The notes: generated by a model from the sequence alone, not told the origin. Positions 51,355 through 60,547 are shown, counted from the stretch's first letter. The stretch is 64,000 nt of DNA from an uncultured Eubacteriales bacterium (GCA_910586545.1 CAJUIQ010000002.1:1-64000); one strand, 5' to 3'. Numbers and translations: made by a program.

Positions 51355-54201
51355 TTAGGCATTTTCACCTGCAAGATGTTTTCTGATACGGAGCTGGTCT
51401 TTTGCATCAATAGAACCATCAAAGTTCACATCTGCTCTGGACTTAGCTGTAAATCCCTCTTCATCAATAATCTTTGCAAGATATTGTCTCATAAGCAGAG
51501 CATCCGATACAGTGATATCGTTGTCACCATCTACGTCGCCATTCCAATCCTTGTTCCAGGAGAAGTCACGGCTACCGATATGGAAATCATCCATATCAAA
51601 CGCTATACCATAGTTCCAGAAGTAGAAAGCATCAATCGCATCGGAGCCATATTTGCACTGCGCCCAAGCGTCACGAGGTGCCATTTCTACAACTTTCACA
51701 CCATTTACATACAAAGCAAGCTCAGAACTCATCATATCAGCTGCATTTTCAGGGGTGTAGAATTTCACTTCAAAGTTGTATTTCTCACCAGGAACCAGCT
51801 TAATCGTAGAACTGTCGGTACGTTTGAAAGCGCCATTATACCCTCTGATAAAGAATACTTCATTATCAGCATCGTAGCCAACCTGTGCCTGGCCTAGCGC
51901 CTGTTTACCAATATTAAGAGCAAACACATGACCATAGGACTCAGTTGCAGGAGTATCATAAGTATCGTTGAAAATGAAATCAAATCCAATGGTAAAGCCG
52001 TTATTATTCAGATCAGAACCGTTGCGGTTTGTACCCAACTTAATACGGTTGTAGTTGTCTTCGCTATCCGTATATCTGGCAACACCATCTTCAAAGATAA
52101 AGGAAACTTCTTCTTTACTTGATGTAATCTGCATGAAGTCATCTGTAAAGTCATGGAAGAACGTCAGCTCACCTGTATAGGTATCTGCTTCAGGAAGGAA
52201 AGCAAATCTCTTCTCCGTGCAGCCACTGCTTGTTTTACATGTGGTGTAAATGATCTTGTTTCCTTCATCATTTTCTTCAACACGGGTGAAGTCATAGTCA
52301 TAGTAGCTATGCTGCAGCTTTGCTACTTCTTTTTGGGGATCAGCGGCACCGCAAATATAACATGTATAGGTGTTTGTACCCTCGTCATAGCACTTAGGCT
52401 CTGTTGTTCTTGCCCATCTGTACACATGTCCGTTTGCATTACAGAAATCTTCGCCGGTTGCTTTTACATCGTCAACCGTTGTAAAGGAACTTTCTCCGTC
52501 GCCAATTTCAAATCCATCGGTCTGCAGCGTAAATTCTGCATCATAGATTTTATAGTTGTCAATAACAGCAGTACCGTTATTCATATATAAAATGTTAACT
52601 CCATCAAAGAACTGCATACCTGTATTCGCGGTGTACACTTCTTGCTGGTCAATATACAGAGTCACACTACCGTATGCAACAAGAAGTGCTACATTATGGA
52701 AATCACCAGCTGCCCAAGGAGTCATATTTTTTACAGCATCTGGAGCGCCTGTAGCATCTTCGCCATAGTACCACAGGTCTTTGCCCTTACCTACAAATTT
52801 GTCACCGAATTTCACACGGCTGTTATCACCGTCTGCCATTTTATTGATAACAAATTCAACCCATGTACCGTTGTTGTACTTGTCGCTGAAGTTCGTAATA
52901 TTTTCCTGGTCAGGATACAATGCTACGTCAAAAACTACAGCATAGCTGGCAGCAGTGTAAGCGTTATCCTGGGTAAGATATGCAGCGTTCGGCGTCTTCG
53001 GATTGGGGTTCTTATCACTATTGAATCCACTTCTCAGAATAAAGCCTTCGCCTTCTACAGTGTCAGTGGAAATGTGATCAAAAAGGTTGATCTCCGGAAC
53101 TTTATATTCGTTCTGTACCAGGCCGTCGCCAGTAAAGGAATCTGCCCAGTCATTACCCTCAAAATCAATTGCAGCAGCATTACCTACTTTGAGGTTATCC
53201 ATAGCCAGACCTTCAGCGGTGAAGGTAAGGCCAGTATCAGTAAGAGAAGCGCCGGACAGTACAGGAAAATCACTGTCGCCGGTTACTTCCACACCGTTTA
53301 CAAAAATCTGAGTTTTTGTCGTGCCAACAGCATACTCTACATAATACCATTCATCAGCCTTAAAAGTATAAGATGCAGTGGTCGTTCCTACACCGATTGC
53401 ATCACTGGTGATGGAAATGCCATCGCCGTCAGATGTCAGTGCATGATTTGCTGCCCTTACAATTTCTTCGCCTGTGAAGCTGATATCAAAGCCAATTGTA
53501 TAAGTGCCGTCTTCATTTTTCCAGTTGTCACCCACATTTACAGTGGTAGCGGCCGGTGTTTCAGCAGCTACGGCGTGATTCAAGCCCAGCTCACGTCTGT
53601 ATTCAATACCAGTAATCTTATCGCCGCTAGCCTGCCCTGAACCCTTCTCTGTTCCATCAAAATCACGTGAGAACTGTGTATCGTTACCATCGCTCATTGT
53701 AATGTTGTCCATAGCGATATTCGAACCGCCGCTAAATAAGTTTTTTTCGTGAGGAAGCTGACCGTCTACCGAACCAATCTTCACATCGTTGACGAAAATG
53801 TCCGTCTTGCCTGCTTCAGCGTCGCCGGTTCTTATTTTAATGGAATACTTTGTGTTGATATCAAACGCATAAGGAATCGTTTTGTTTTCCTGATTTAGCT
53901 TGATACCGATTTCTGAAGAGGTAACATACCATCTGTTGTCACTACCATAAGTAGCGTCAGAACCGAGGTATCCATCTTCTGACAGGAACCACAAATCAAA
54001 GTGGAAATTGCGGTTCGTGGCAGAGAGATCACCGATCTCCAAATATGATACTTTTGCAGCAGTCGATCCAAAGGGAACCGTATACACATTTTCGTACTTA
54101 GGTCCATCTGTGTACGAAACTTGGTAGGCAGCCGACAGGCCTACAGCCAGCGTACCTACAAGCATTGTCAAAGTAAGCACAAGTGCTAATACTTTCTTCA
54201 T
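51355..54201 (-). CDS. Large secreted beta-sandwich protein with C-terminal dockerin
   Basis: 948 residues from the ATG at 54201. Signal peptide (about 1-25, AVGLSAAYQ). Several tandem beta-sandwich modules of LamG/concanavalin type follow, recognisable by recurring patterns such as IFVNDVKIGSVDG, IFVNGVEVTGDSD, LYIDQQEVYTANTG and LYVNGVKVVEMAP. Between them (about 605-670) is a Cys-rich segment (TEPKCYDEGTNTYTCYICG, then CKTSSGCTEKRF), a surface-protein motif often seen in Clostridia. The C-terminal dockerin (about 885-948) has DVDGDNDITVSDALLMRQYL and DVNFDGSIDAKDQLRIRKHL. No catalytic site is recognised; glycan binding is inferred. It lies just upstream of the cohesin gene but has its own promoter. 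Confidence 0.85.
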   Translation of the reverse strand: MKKVLALVLTLTMLVGTLAVGLSAAYQVSYTDGPKYENVYTVPFGSTAAKVSYLEIGDLSATNRNFHFDLWFLSEDGYLGSDATYGSDNRWYVTSSEIGIKLNQENKTIPYAFDINTKYSIKIRTGDAEAGKTDIFVNDVKIGSVDGQLPHEKNLFSGGSNIAMDNITMSDGNDTQFSRDFDGTEKGSGQASGDKITGIEYRRELGLNHAVAAETPAATTVNVGDNWKNEDGTYTIGFDISFTGEEIVRAANHALTSDGDGISITSDAIGVGTTTASYTFKADEWYYVEYAVGTTKTQIFVNGVEVTGDSDFPVLSGASLTDTGLTFTAEGLAMDNLKVGNAAAIDFEGNDWADSFTGDGLVQNEYKVPEINLFDHISTDTVEGEGFILRSGFNSDKNPNPKTPNAAYLTQDNAYTAASYAVVFDVALYPDQENITNFSDKYNNGTWVEFVINKMADGDNSRVKFGDKFVGKGKDLWYYGEDATGAPDAVKNMTPWAAGDFHNVALLVAYGSVTLYIDQQEVYTANTGMQFFDGVNILYMNNGTAVIDNYKIYDAEFTLQTDGFEIGDGESSFTTVDDVKATGEDFCNANGHVYRWARTTEPKCYDEGTNTYTCYICGAADPQKEVAKLQHSYYDYDFTRVEENDEGNKIIYTTCKTSSGCTEKRFAFLPEADTYTGELTFFHDFTDDFMQITSSKEEVSFIFEDGVARYTDSEDNYNRIKLGTNRNGSDLNNNGFTIGFDFIFNDTYDTPATESYGHVFALNIGKQALGQAQVGYDADNEVFFIRGYNGAFKRTDSSTIKLVPGEKYNFEVKFYTPENAADMMSSELALYVNGVKVVEMAPRDAWAQCKYGSDAIDAFYFWNYGIAFDMDDFHIGSRDFSWNKDWNGDVDGDNDITVSDALLMRQYLAKIIDEEGFTAKSRADVNFDGSIDAKDQLRIRKHLAGENA

Positions 54202-54233
54202 AGGAAAAACCTCCATATAATTTTGGTAAAATT

Positions 54234-54262
54234 ATTGTAGCATTCCTATAACAAAATGTCAA
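54234..54262 (-). promoter_or_regulatory. Sigma-A promoter of the large dockerin gene
   Basis: On the minus strand TTGACA (54257-54262), 17-bp spacer, TACAAT (54234-54239). The rest of the gap up to 54512 shows nothing else. Confidence 0.88.
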
Positions 54263-54512
54263 TACTTTTGCGGTACTTTTTTGTGCATTTTACAGGGCAT
54301 ACGGACTGGATTTGGCAGAAAAAGCATGTATTTTTTACAAACCACCTTATGGATTGAGGCAATACATACCACAGGATCAATATGTTACGGCGAAATTTGT
54401 AAAAACAGGCGCATTCTATTTTTTAACGATTTCGTTTCAAAATATTTACTTTTTTACCAATTAAAAAGTTTGCATAAATCCACCGTTGTCATCTATAACG
54501 AGGTAAAAACAA

Positions 54513-54542
54513 AAAAACCGTTTGCAATTGCAAACGGTTTTT
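54513..54542 (-). terminator. Terminator after tRNA-Thr
   Basis: AAAAACCGTTTGCAA and TTGCAAACGGTTTTT, perfect and symmetric, directly after the tRNA 3' end. Confidence 0.88.
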
Positions 54543-54617
54543 GGAGCTGATAGGCGGATTCGAACCGCCGACCTCGTCATTACCAATGACGTGCTCTGCC
54601 AGCTGAGCTATATCAGC
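54542..54617 (-). tRNA. tRNA-Thr (anticodon GGU)
   Basis: Cloverleaf on the minus strand: acceptor GCTGATA/TATCAGC, D-arm AGCTCAGCTGGCAGAGC, anticodon arm GTCAT-TGGTAAT-GAC with anticodon GGT, T-arm GGCGGTTCGAATCCGCC, and encoded CCA. It reads ACC/ACU codons, matching the ACC specifier of the thrS T-box. Confidence 0.95.
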
Positions 54618-54691
54618 AAATAGGCGAAAAGGACTTATATGATTTCCGCTTGCCTATTATAGCAAAGAAATACGTGCTTGTCAATACTGTT

Positions 54692-55894
54692 TCACTGAAA
54701 ATATCCATGATATTGTATGGTTTTCTCCCGTGGGAAGAGATACTGGTGCAATTCCACAAAATAATCATCCGTCATAGATGCGATATAATCTGTGACAATG
54801 GTATGAGGATCCGTCTCTTCATAAGGAAGCGGACGCACATAGTGACGATTGGATCCGGAGGTTATAAATGCAATATGGTCCCGGAACACGGGAGACTCCC
54901 GGCGGCCGGTTTTTACATCGTCTACCAATTTTCGGTACAGGCGCTCAAACATAGGCCGAATGACATCCCGCTGCGGACCAACCACAGCAGGACTTTGATA
55001 AATTTGCTGATAGTTGCTGCGTTTAACGGCAGAAAGTGCATCGAAATACCGCTGGTCCATTTTGATATAGGGTTTTCCGTAGCTATTTTCAATAATATTG
55101 ACGCTCAAATTATTGATAATTTCTGCATTGATCCGTCCGATAGCACCATATTCGAAAGCATCTTCCTTTGCGATAAGTCCTGCCTTTTGGGCGTCCTGCC
55201 GGTCCTTTCCCAAATAAGAAATGATATCGCAAATGCGCACCAGACAGCCTTCCAAGGTAGAGGGCATCAAGCTGCGGTTGTTGGCCTGATCTTTATAGCA
55301 GCCTTCCATCGCCGCATCCAAATCAGAAAAACTCTCCATAGGGCTGGGACGGTATTCATCACATTCAATCTCTCCATTATGGGACAGGATGCCATTTAAG
55401 GTCTGAAGCGTTATATTATAAGGAAAGATACCGTCCAGAACCCGGACAGAGTGGACATTATGAGCAAAGTGACGGCCTGTTTCTGAAAAATACAGCTCGT
55501 CCAGATAGGTTTCACCCGCATGTCCAAAGGGTGTATGGCCCATATCGTGGCCTAAGGCGATGGCCTCGATAAGATCCAGATTAAGACCCAGAACGCTGCC
55601 GATGGTACGGGCAATCCGAGACACCAATTGGACATGGAGGGCACGACGGGCGATATCGTCGTTTTTATAAAAGGAAAACACCTGGGTTTTGTCCGTAAAG
55701 CGATTATAATACGCGGAATGGAGAATTTTATCCGTATCCCGAACAAAAGGAGGACGCCACAGGGTCGGGCGATCCCGTTCGGGAATTCTGCGCTGGGCCA
55801 TATCGTCAGAAAAGCCCATCTTTAAAGACGTGCCATGCTGTCGGTCATAGCAAATTCGGTCCTGTATTTCTTTGGACAAAGTATCGTATTTCAC
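54692..55894 (-). CDS. dGTPase-like HD-domain deoxynucleoside triphosphohydrolase
   Basis: HD-family enzyme of 400 residues; relatives hydrolyse dNTPs to the nucleoside and tripolyphosphate. The metal motif is in EAIALGHDMGHTPFGHAGE, and an upstream H and later D (CDIISYLGKD) complete the site. The N-terminal RPPFVRDTDKILHSAYYNRF is typical. Members adjust dNTP pools and can act against phage; the specific substrate is not clear. Upstream (towards uppP) lies a 54-bp hairpin without a U-tract, so it may share a transcript with uppP. Confidence 0.9.
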   Translation of the reverse strand: MKYDTLSKEIQDRICYDRQHGTSLKMGFSDDMAQRRIPERDRPTLWRPPFVRDTDKILHSAYYNRFTDKTQVFSFYKNDDIARRALHVQLVSRIARTIGSVLGLNLDLIEAIALGHDMGHTPFGHAGETYLDELYFSETGRHFAHNVHSVRVLDGIFPYNITLQTLNGILSHNGEIECDEYRPSPMESFSDLDAAMEGCYKDQANNRSLMPSTLEGCLVRICDIISYLGKDRQDAQKAGLIAKEDAFEYGAIGRINAEIINNLSVNIIENSYGKPYIKMDQRYFDALSAVKRSNYQQIYQSPAVVGPQRDVIRPMFERLYRKLVDDVKTGRRESPVFRDHIAFITSGSNRHYVRPLPYEETDPHTIVTDYIASMTDDYFVELHQYLFPREKTIQYHGYFQ

Positions 55895-55925
55895 GGGCGG
55901 TCTCCTTTAAAATTACGCTTTGGAC

Positions 55926-55979
55926 AGTAAAGGGACAGAGGGAGAGATCCAACTGTAAGTCTCCCTACGTCCCTTTACT
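55926..55979 (-). other. Extended imperfect hairpin between uppP and dGTPase-like gene
   Basis: Outer arms AGTAAAGGGAC and GTCCCTTTACT, inner arms AGGGAGA and TCTCCCT, separated by 2-nt internal loops. No U-tract. It may stabilise or process the transcript. Confidence 0.5.
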
Positions 55980-55994
55980 AGGTAGATGCAAATA

Positions 55995-56852
55995 TTATGG
56001 ATGTACAAACAAGAAATACAGGAGCACAGCGGCGCCTAAGGCAATACGGTACCAACCAAAGCTTTCGAAGCTGTGGCGGCGTACAAAGCTGACCAGGAAG
56101 CGAATAACGGCCAGGGACACAAGGAAAGCGGTAATCGTACCCACCAAAAGAACCAGCAGTTCTGTGGTACTGAACATCGCTGTTTCACCAGAGGCCACTT
56201 TGGCAACATATTTAAGTCCCCGCAGGCCGCTTGCGCCAAACATGACAGGCACAGCCAGGAAGAAAGAAAACTCTGCTGCCGCAGTTCGGGACACACCCAG
56301 AAGCATTGCGCCTACGATGGTAGCACCGCTGCGGGAGGTTCCGGGAATCAGGGCAAGGACCTGAAACATTCCAATAAACAGAGCTGTTTTCATATCGATA
56401 TCTTCCGGTTTTTCGATACGGAAGGGCTTTTTACTGCGCGTACGCTCAATGATGATAAAGGCTATACCATATAAGATGAGGGTAATGGCTACCACTACAA
56501 AAGTGGACAGCTTCTGGTCGATAATATCATCAAACAGCAAGCCAATTACCGCCGCCGGAAGCACGGCAACGATAATCTTTCCCCACATTTTCAATGTATA
56601 GCTATTTTCAGCGAGGGTTTTCTTTTTGCTCCAGGGATTGAGCCGGGAGAAATAGATCACCACCACTGCCAGAATCGAGCCCAGTTGGATAACCACATCG
56701 AACATGGACATAAAAGCGTCGGAGGTTTCCTTTAAAGGAAAAAATTCATTAAAAAGAATCAGGTGGCCGGTGCTGCTCACGGGGAGCCATTCGGTAATCC
56801 CCTGGATAATGCCCAGAAGCAGCGATTTAATAAGTTCGACGATCATTAGCAT
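55995..56852 (-). CDS. uppP: Undecaprenyl-diphosphatase (BacA/UppP)
   Basis: Integral membrane phosphatase of 285 residues that recycles undecaprenyl pyrophosphate to the monophosphate carrier for wall synthesis; higher dosage gives bacitracin resistance. The two active-site regions are QGITEWLPVSSTGHLIL and LIPGTSRSGATIVGAMLLG, and about eight hydrophobic helices are seen. The start is taken at 56852 (AAAGG 10 bp upstream). A Bce-type module is encoded 32 kb away; both act on the lipid II cycle, but no shared control is visible. Confidence 0.96.
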   Translation of the reverse strand: MLMIVELIKSLLLGIIQGITEWLPVSSTGHLILFNEFFPLKETSDAFMSMFDVVIQLGSILAVVVIYFSRLNPWSKKKTLAENSYTLKMWGKIIVAVLPAAVIGLLFDDIIDQKLSTFVVVAITLILYGIAFIIIERTRSKKPFRIEKPEDIDMKTALFIGMFQVLALIPGTSRSGATIVGAMLLGVSRTAAAEFSFFLAVPVMFGASGLRGLKYVAKVASGETAMFSTTELLVLLVGTITAFLVSLAVIRFLVSFVRRHSFESFGWYRIALGAAVLLYFLFVHP

Positions 56853-56914
56853 AAGAGACGTGCCTTTCTTGGAAGTTTACGATATTGCATTGGAAAAGCA
56901 AGACATAAATATGT

Positions 56915-58138
56915 TCAGCCTTCCCGTAGAACATCCCCCGCCTGCACCGGAAAGGGAGGGCGCAAAAGAAACGTCATCCCCGGATGGGGAGCCGTTTCCA
57001 GGGGGGCTCCGGCAGCATCCCACATAGCGTCAGCCATAAAGGGACGACCGGGACAACCGGGAGCAAGAATTTCGACGGCAGCGCCCCGCACTGTTTTATT
57101 ACGCTGGACAAAGGGAACGCGGCCCTGTTCGTCAGCAGAACCAACAGCCACAGCCAAATACGCTTTTTCCCGGATATATCCGGGCTGCGTGACCAGGTTC
57201 GGATCCGTTTTCGGATTGTGAAAGAAAAAGCCGGTATCATACTCTCGATGGGATACGGAATCCAGTTCCCGCTGCCAAGCAGAATCAAAGTGATATCCGG
57301 CAGGATCCTTCATATAGGCATCCAGGGCCATTTTATATGTATTCGTCACAACGGCGGTATAGTACGCGCTGCGGACTCGGCCTTCCAGCTTCAGACTATT
57401 GATTCCAGCCTGTACAAGCTCCGGAACATGCGCAATCATGCACATATCCTTAGAACTCATAATAAAGCTTTCTCCCCCATCCTCTACAATGGGCAGCCGC
57501 TCACTGGCGCGCTTTTCCTCCGCAATCTCCCCGGAGTAAATCCAGCGGCAAGGCTGGGCGCACGCGCCCCGGTTGGCGTCACGCCCTACATAATACTGAG
57601 AAAGAAGGCATCTGCCGCTATAAGCCACACACATGGAACCATGGACAAAGGTCTCCAGTTCCACCTCATCGGGGAGGGCGGTCCGTATAGCCGCGATTTC
57701 TTCTAAAGATAGTTCTCTTGCCAGAACGATCCGCCGCGCTCCCATTTTATGCCAGGCCATACATGTAGCGGCAGATACTGTAGAAGCCTGGGTAGAAATA
57801 TGAATTTCCAGATTTGGCGCACATACCCTGGCAAGGGCGACGACGCCCAAATCGGATACGATAGCCGCATCTGCACCGATAGCCTGCAGATACTGCAGAT
57901 ATCGCTCCAAAACAGGATACTCTGCATCTCTCGGCATAATATTGACGGTAACGTACACCCGTACGCCTCGTTCATGGGCATATTCCACAGCCTGTACCAG
58001 TTCTTCATTTGTAAAATTGCCGGAAGCGGCACGCATACCAAAGGCCTTTCCGGCCAGGTACACCGCATCCGCTCCAAAATAAATGGCGCTTTTTAATTTT
58101 TCAAAGTCGCCGGCAGGCGACAGCAGTTCCGGCCGCAT
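56915..58138 (-). CDS. Peptidase U32 family protein (TrhP/RlhA-like)
   Basis: 407 residues from the ATG at 58138, whose A overlaps the Dabb gene stop (TGATG). The family includes proteins needed for hydroxylation of tRNA uridine-34 or rRNA cytidine, and some were first described as collagenases. Visible motifs are ELLSPAGDFEKLKSAIYFGA, DAVYLAG, VHGSMCVAYSGRCLLS and RGACAQPCRW, where Cys residues may bind an Fe-S cluster. Firmicute TrhP homologues often come as two genes; only one is here. The family is certain; the exact RNA substrate is not. Confidence 0.88.
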   Translation of the reverse strand: MRPELLSPAGDFEKLKSAIYFGADAVYLAGKAFGMRAASGNFTNEELVQAVEYAHERGVRVYVTVNIMPRDAEYPVLERYLQYLQAIGADAAIVSDLGVVALARVCAPNLEIHISTQASTVSAATCMAWHKMGARRIVLARELSLEEIAAIRTALPDEVELETFVHGSMCVAYSGRCLLSQYYVGRDANRGACAQPCRWIYSGEIAEEKRASERLPIVEDGGESFIMSSKDMCMIAHVPELVQAGINSLKLEGRVRSAYYTAVVTNTYKMALDAYMKDPAGYHFDSAWQRELDSVSHREYDTGFFFHNPKTDPNLVTQPGYIREKAYLAVAVGSADEQGRVPFVQRNKTVRGAAVEILAPGCPGRPFMADAMWDAAGAPLETAPHPGMTFLLRPPFPVQAGDVLREG

Positions 58139-58443
58139 CACTCTGCAAAATCCATGCACATTCGGGCATGGGTATAAGGCCGCACATATGTATCGGCAGC
58201 GGCCTGGTGCAGGGGATGCTTTTGATAGGCCAGCAGAGCTGCTTCATCTGTAAAAGCAGTGTCCAGCATCATATCGCCGGTGGAGGTTGCAAGTCCTTCC
58301 ACCTTCACCGTGGCGGAAAGCAGGCCCGGTATTTGACCCCGGAGGGCCTCCAGGGCCTCTTTGGCATTTTGTTTCACAAGCTCCAGCCGATCTCCCGTAA
58401 GCTCTTCTTTTAATTTCCAAATGACAATATGTCTGACCATTTT
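58138..58443 (-). CDS. Dabb-family stress-responsive A/B barrel protein
   Basis: About 101 residues from the ATG at 58443 (MVRHIVIWKLKEE, the family's normal start); ATG at 58452 is nearer to AAAGGA and possible. The dimeric alpha-beta barrel is recognised by HIVIWKLK, IPGLLSATVKVEG, MMLDTAFTDEAALLAYQKHP and ending HARMCMDFAE. The function of bacterial Dabb proteins is mostly unknown. It overlaps the start of the U32 gene by 1 bp and lies just after rnj, so the three form an operon. Confidence 0.88.
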   Translation of the reverse strand, partial: KMVRHIVIWKLKEELTGDRLELVKQNAKEALEALRGQIPGLLSATVKVEGLATSTGDMMLDTAFTDEAALLAYQKHPLHQAAADTYVRPYTHARMCMDFAE

Positions 58444-58455
58444 TGCATACATCCT

Positions 58456-60117
58456 TTATACGTTCATGATCACAGGAAGGATCATAGGTTTTCTCTTGGT
58501 TTTGCTAAACAGATATTTCGTAAGGCTCTCCTTGACGCTGTTTTTCATCTGCGTCCATTCGGTGACGCCGGAATCCAACGCATCGGTAAGCACCTTCGTA
58601 GCAATCCGCCGCACTTCTTCCATCAATTCCTCCGCCTCCCGAACATAAACGAATCCACGGGAAACGATATCCGGTCCGCTGGCCAGAGTCTTCTCTTCCA
58701 CATCTACTGTAGCTACCACCACAATCAGGCCATCCTGCGCCAGATGACGCCGATCCCGCAGAACGATATTGCCTACGTCGCCCACACCGTATCCGTCAAT
58801 AAGCACCCGTCCGGAAGGAACGGTGCCCGCCCGTTTACAACTATTTTTATCCAGTTCCAGCACATCGCCGGTAGCGGTGACAAAAATATTTTTCGGATCC
58901 ATGCCCATAAACTCCGCAAGCTCTTTATGCTGCATCAAATGCCGGTATTCTCCGTGGATGGGCATAAAGAATTTAGGCCGCGCCAGATTGTGCATCAACT
59001 TTAGTTCTTCCTGACAGGCATGACCGGACACATGCACTTCGGGATCATCGTGATATACGTTGACGCCCCGCTTATACAGTTCGTTGATAATTCGGCCCAC
59101 CAGCAGCTCATTTCCAGGAATCGCATGGGAGGACAGCACAACCAAATCCTTAGAAGACAGCTCAATCTGACTGTGATCGGAAAAGGCCATCCGGTACAGG
59201 GCGGACATAGGCTCTCCCTGGGAGCCGGTGGTGACCACAGTAACCATCTCACCGGGATATTTGTTAATATCGCTCAGGTCAATCAGCACGTTTTCCGGGA
59301 CCTTCATATAGCCCAGCCGAACCGCCGCGCCCACTACATTGATCATGCTGCGCCCGGTAACCGCTACCTTCCGTCCGAATTTCACACTGGTATTGATAAT
59401 TTGCTGCACCCGGTGTACATTAGATGAAAAAGTCGCGATAATGATTCGCTTATCCGAATTAGACAAGAAAATATGATCCAGCGAATGGCCGACCGTACGC
59501 TCCGACGGGGTATATCCGGACCGCTCCACATTGGTGGATTCACACATAAGCAGCAGTACGCCCTCGTTGCCGTACTCCCCCAAACGGGTGACGTCCATCA
59601 TGCTGCCATCGATGGGGGAAACATCCAGTTTAAAGTCGCCGGTATGAAGAACAACCCCCACTGGTGTACGCACAGCAATGGCGCAAGCATCTGCAATAGA
59701 GTGGTTCACACGGATAAATTCACATTTAAATACGCCGGCGTTTACCACGCTGCCGGCTTCTACGGTAATAAGCTTAGCCTTTTTTGTAAGCTTGTGCTCT
59801 GCCAGTTTGTTTTCCAAAATGCCCAAGGTCAAACGAGTGCCGTAAATCGGCGGATTGATACTGCGCAGCACATAAGGCAGCGCGCCGATATGGTCCTCAT
59901 GACCATGGGTAAGAAAAATGCCTCGAATTTTGGAGGCGTTTTTCTCCAGATAGGTAATGTCGGGAATAACCAGATCGATACCCAGCATATCCTCGTCAGG
60001 AAACGCGAGACCGCAGTCAATTACCACAATATCCTCACCATATTCCAAAACTGCAATATTTTTGCCGATTTCGTTCAGTCCACCCAGCATCATAACTCTG
60101 AGTTTATTTTTTGCCAT
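58456..60117 (-). CDS. rnj: Ribonuclease J
   Basis: Metallo-beta-lactamase/beta-CASP ribonuclease of 553 residues with 5'-3' exo- and endonuclease activity; central to mRNA turnover and rRNA maturation in Firmicutes. Zinc motif FLTHGHEDHIGALPY, beta-CASP region FSSNVHRVQQII, SHAIPGNE and VHVSGHACQEE are all intact, followed by the C-terminal domain. The start at 60117 gives MAKNKLRVMMLGGLNEIGKN, with AAAGGAA upstream. A predicted structured RNA ends about 170 bp upstream on the same strand. Dabb and U32 genes follow closely. Confidence 0.97.
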   Translation of the reverse strand: MAKNKLRVMMLGGLNEIGKNIAVLEYGEDIVVIDCGLAFPDEDMLGIDLVIPDITYLEKNASKIRGIFLTHGHEDHIGALPYVLRSINPPIYGTRLTLGILENKLAEHKLTKKAKLITVEAGSVVNAGVFKCEFIRVNHSIADACAIAVRTPVGVVLHTGDFKLDVSPIDGSMMDVTRLGEYGNEGVLLLMCESTNVERSGYTPSERTVGHSLDHIFLSNSDKRIIIATFSSNVHRVQQIINTSVKFGRKVAVTGRSMINVVGAAVRLGYMKVPENVLIDLSDINKYPGEMVTVVTTGSQGEPMSALYRMAFSDHSQIELSSKDLVVLSSHAIPGNELLVGRIINELYKRGVNVYHDDPEVHVSGHACQEELKLMHNLARPKFFMPIHGEYRHLMQHKELAEFMGMDPKNIFVTATGDVLELDKNSCKRAGTVPSGRVLIDGYGVGDVGNIVLRDRRHLAQDGLIVVVATVDVEEKTLASGPDIVSRGFVYVREAEELMEEVRRIATKVLTDALDSGVTEWTQMKNSVKESLTKYLFSKTKRKPMILPVIMNV

Positions 60118-60288
60118 AATTATGTCTGTTCCTTTCTTCTTAGTCAGCAATTTCGGCTGACTGCCTGTGAAAAATGTATATTTGAAGTGAGGCACGCTCC
60201 ATTTTCACAGAATCCTCTTTGGACGAAATATATCATCCTGTTTTGGTACGCAATCCCGTTCGTTTTTCTTATCTAAAATAATTATATA

Positions 60289-60513
60289 AAAAGACAGGCG
60301 TCCGCAAAAAAGTGTAACACAAGCAAACCCGAACAAACGTCCGGGTACAGCGATATGTCCGAAGGCGGCGGTACATACCGTTATCTTGCTTTTTACTATT
60401 TATCAAATACAAACTGCTACCGCAGGCGGCCACGCGCCTGTCTTTTAAGCCCAAAACAAAATCAATGTCCCAGGCAATCGTCCCACAAGGGACAACACGA
60501 ACAAATTACTCCA
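60289..60513 (-). ncRNA. Predicted structured RNA upstream of rnj
   Basis: About 225 nt on the minus strand, with a strong promoter (60520-60547) and an intrinsic end. The 12-bp closing stem pairs AAAAGACAGGCG with CGCCTGTCTTTT (60435-60446 with 60289-60300), extended by GCGG/CCGC, and is followed by T5 and an AT-rich tail, so the whole middle part lies inside the terminator stem. Inside are hairpins TATGT-CCG/CGG-ACATA and ACCCG/CGGGT. The 5' part has GTCCC-TTGT-GGGAC and a GCCTG that could instead pair with the CAGGC of the closing stem. No credible ORF is found. No known family (6S, SRP, RNase P, tmRNA, riboswitch) is recognised. Confidence 0.6.
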
Positions 60514-60519
60514 TTTACT

Positions 60520-60547
60520 ATTATACACAAAAAAGCCCCGCTGTCAA
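60520..60547 (-). promoter_or_regulatory. Sigma-A promoter of the structured RNA
   Basis: On the minus strand TTGACA (60542-60547), 16-bp spacer, TATAAT (60520-60525); both boxes perfect. Confidence 0.85.

Noticed and set aside
52642..53640. 332-codon open frame antisense to the large dockerin gene
   Set aside because: Shadow of the sense gene, no ribosome site, no recognisable domain.
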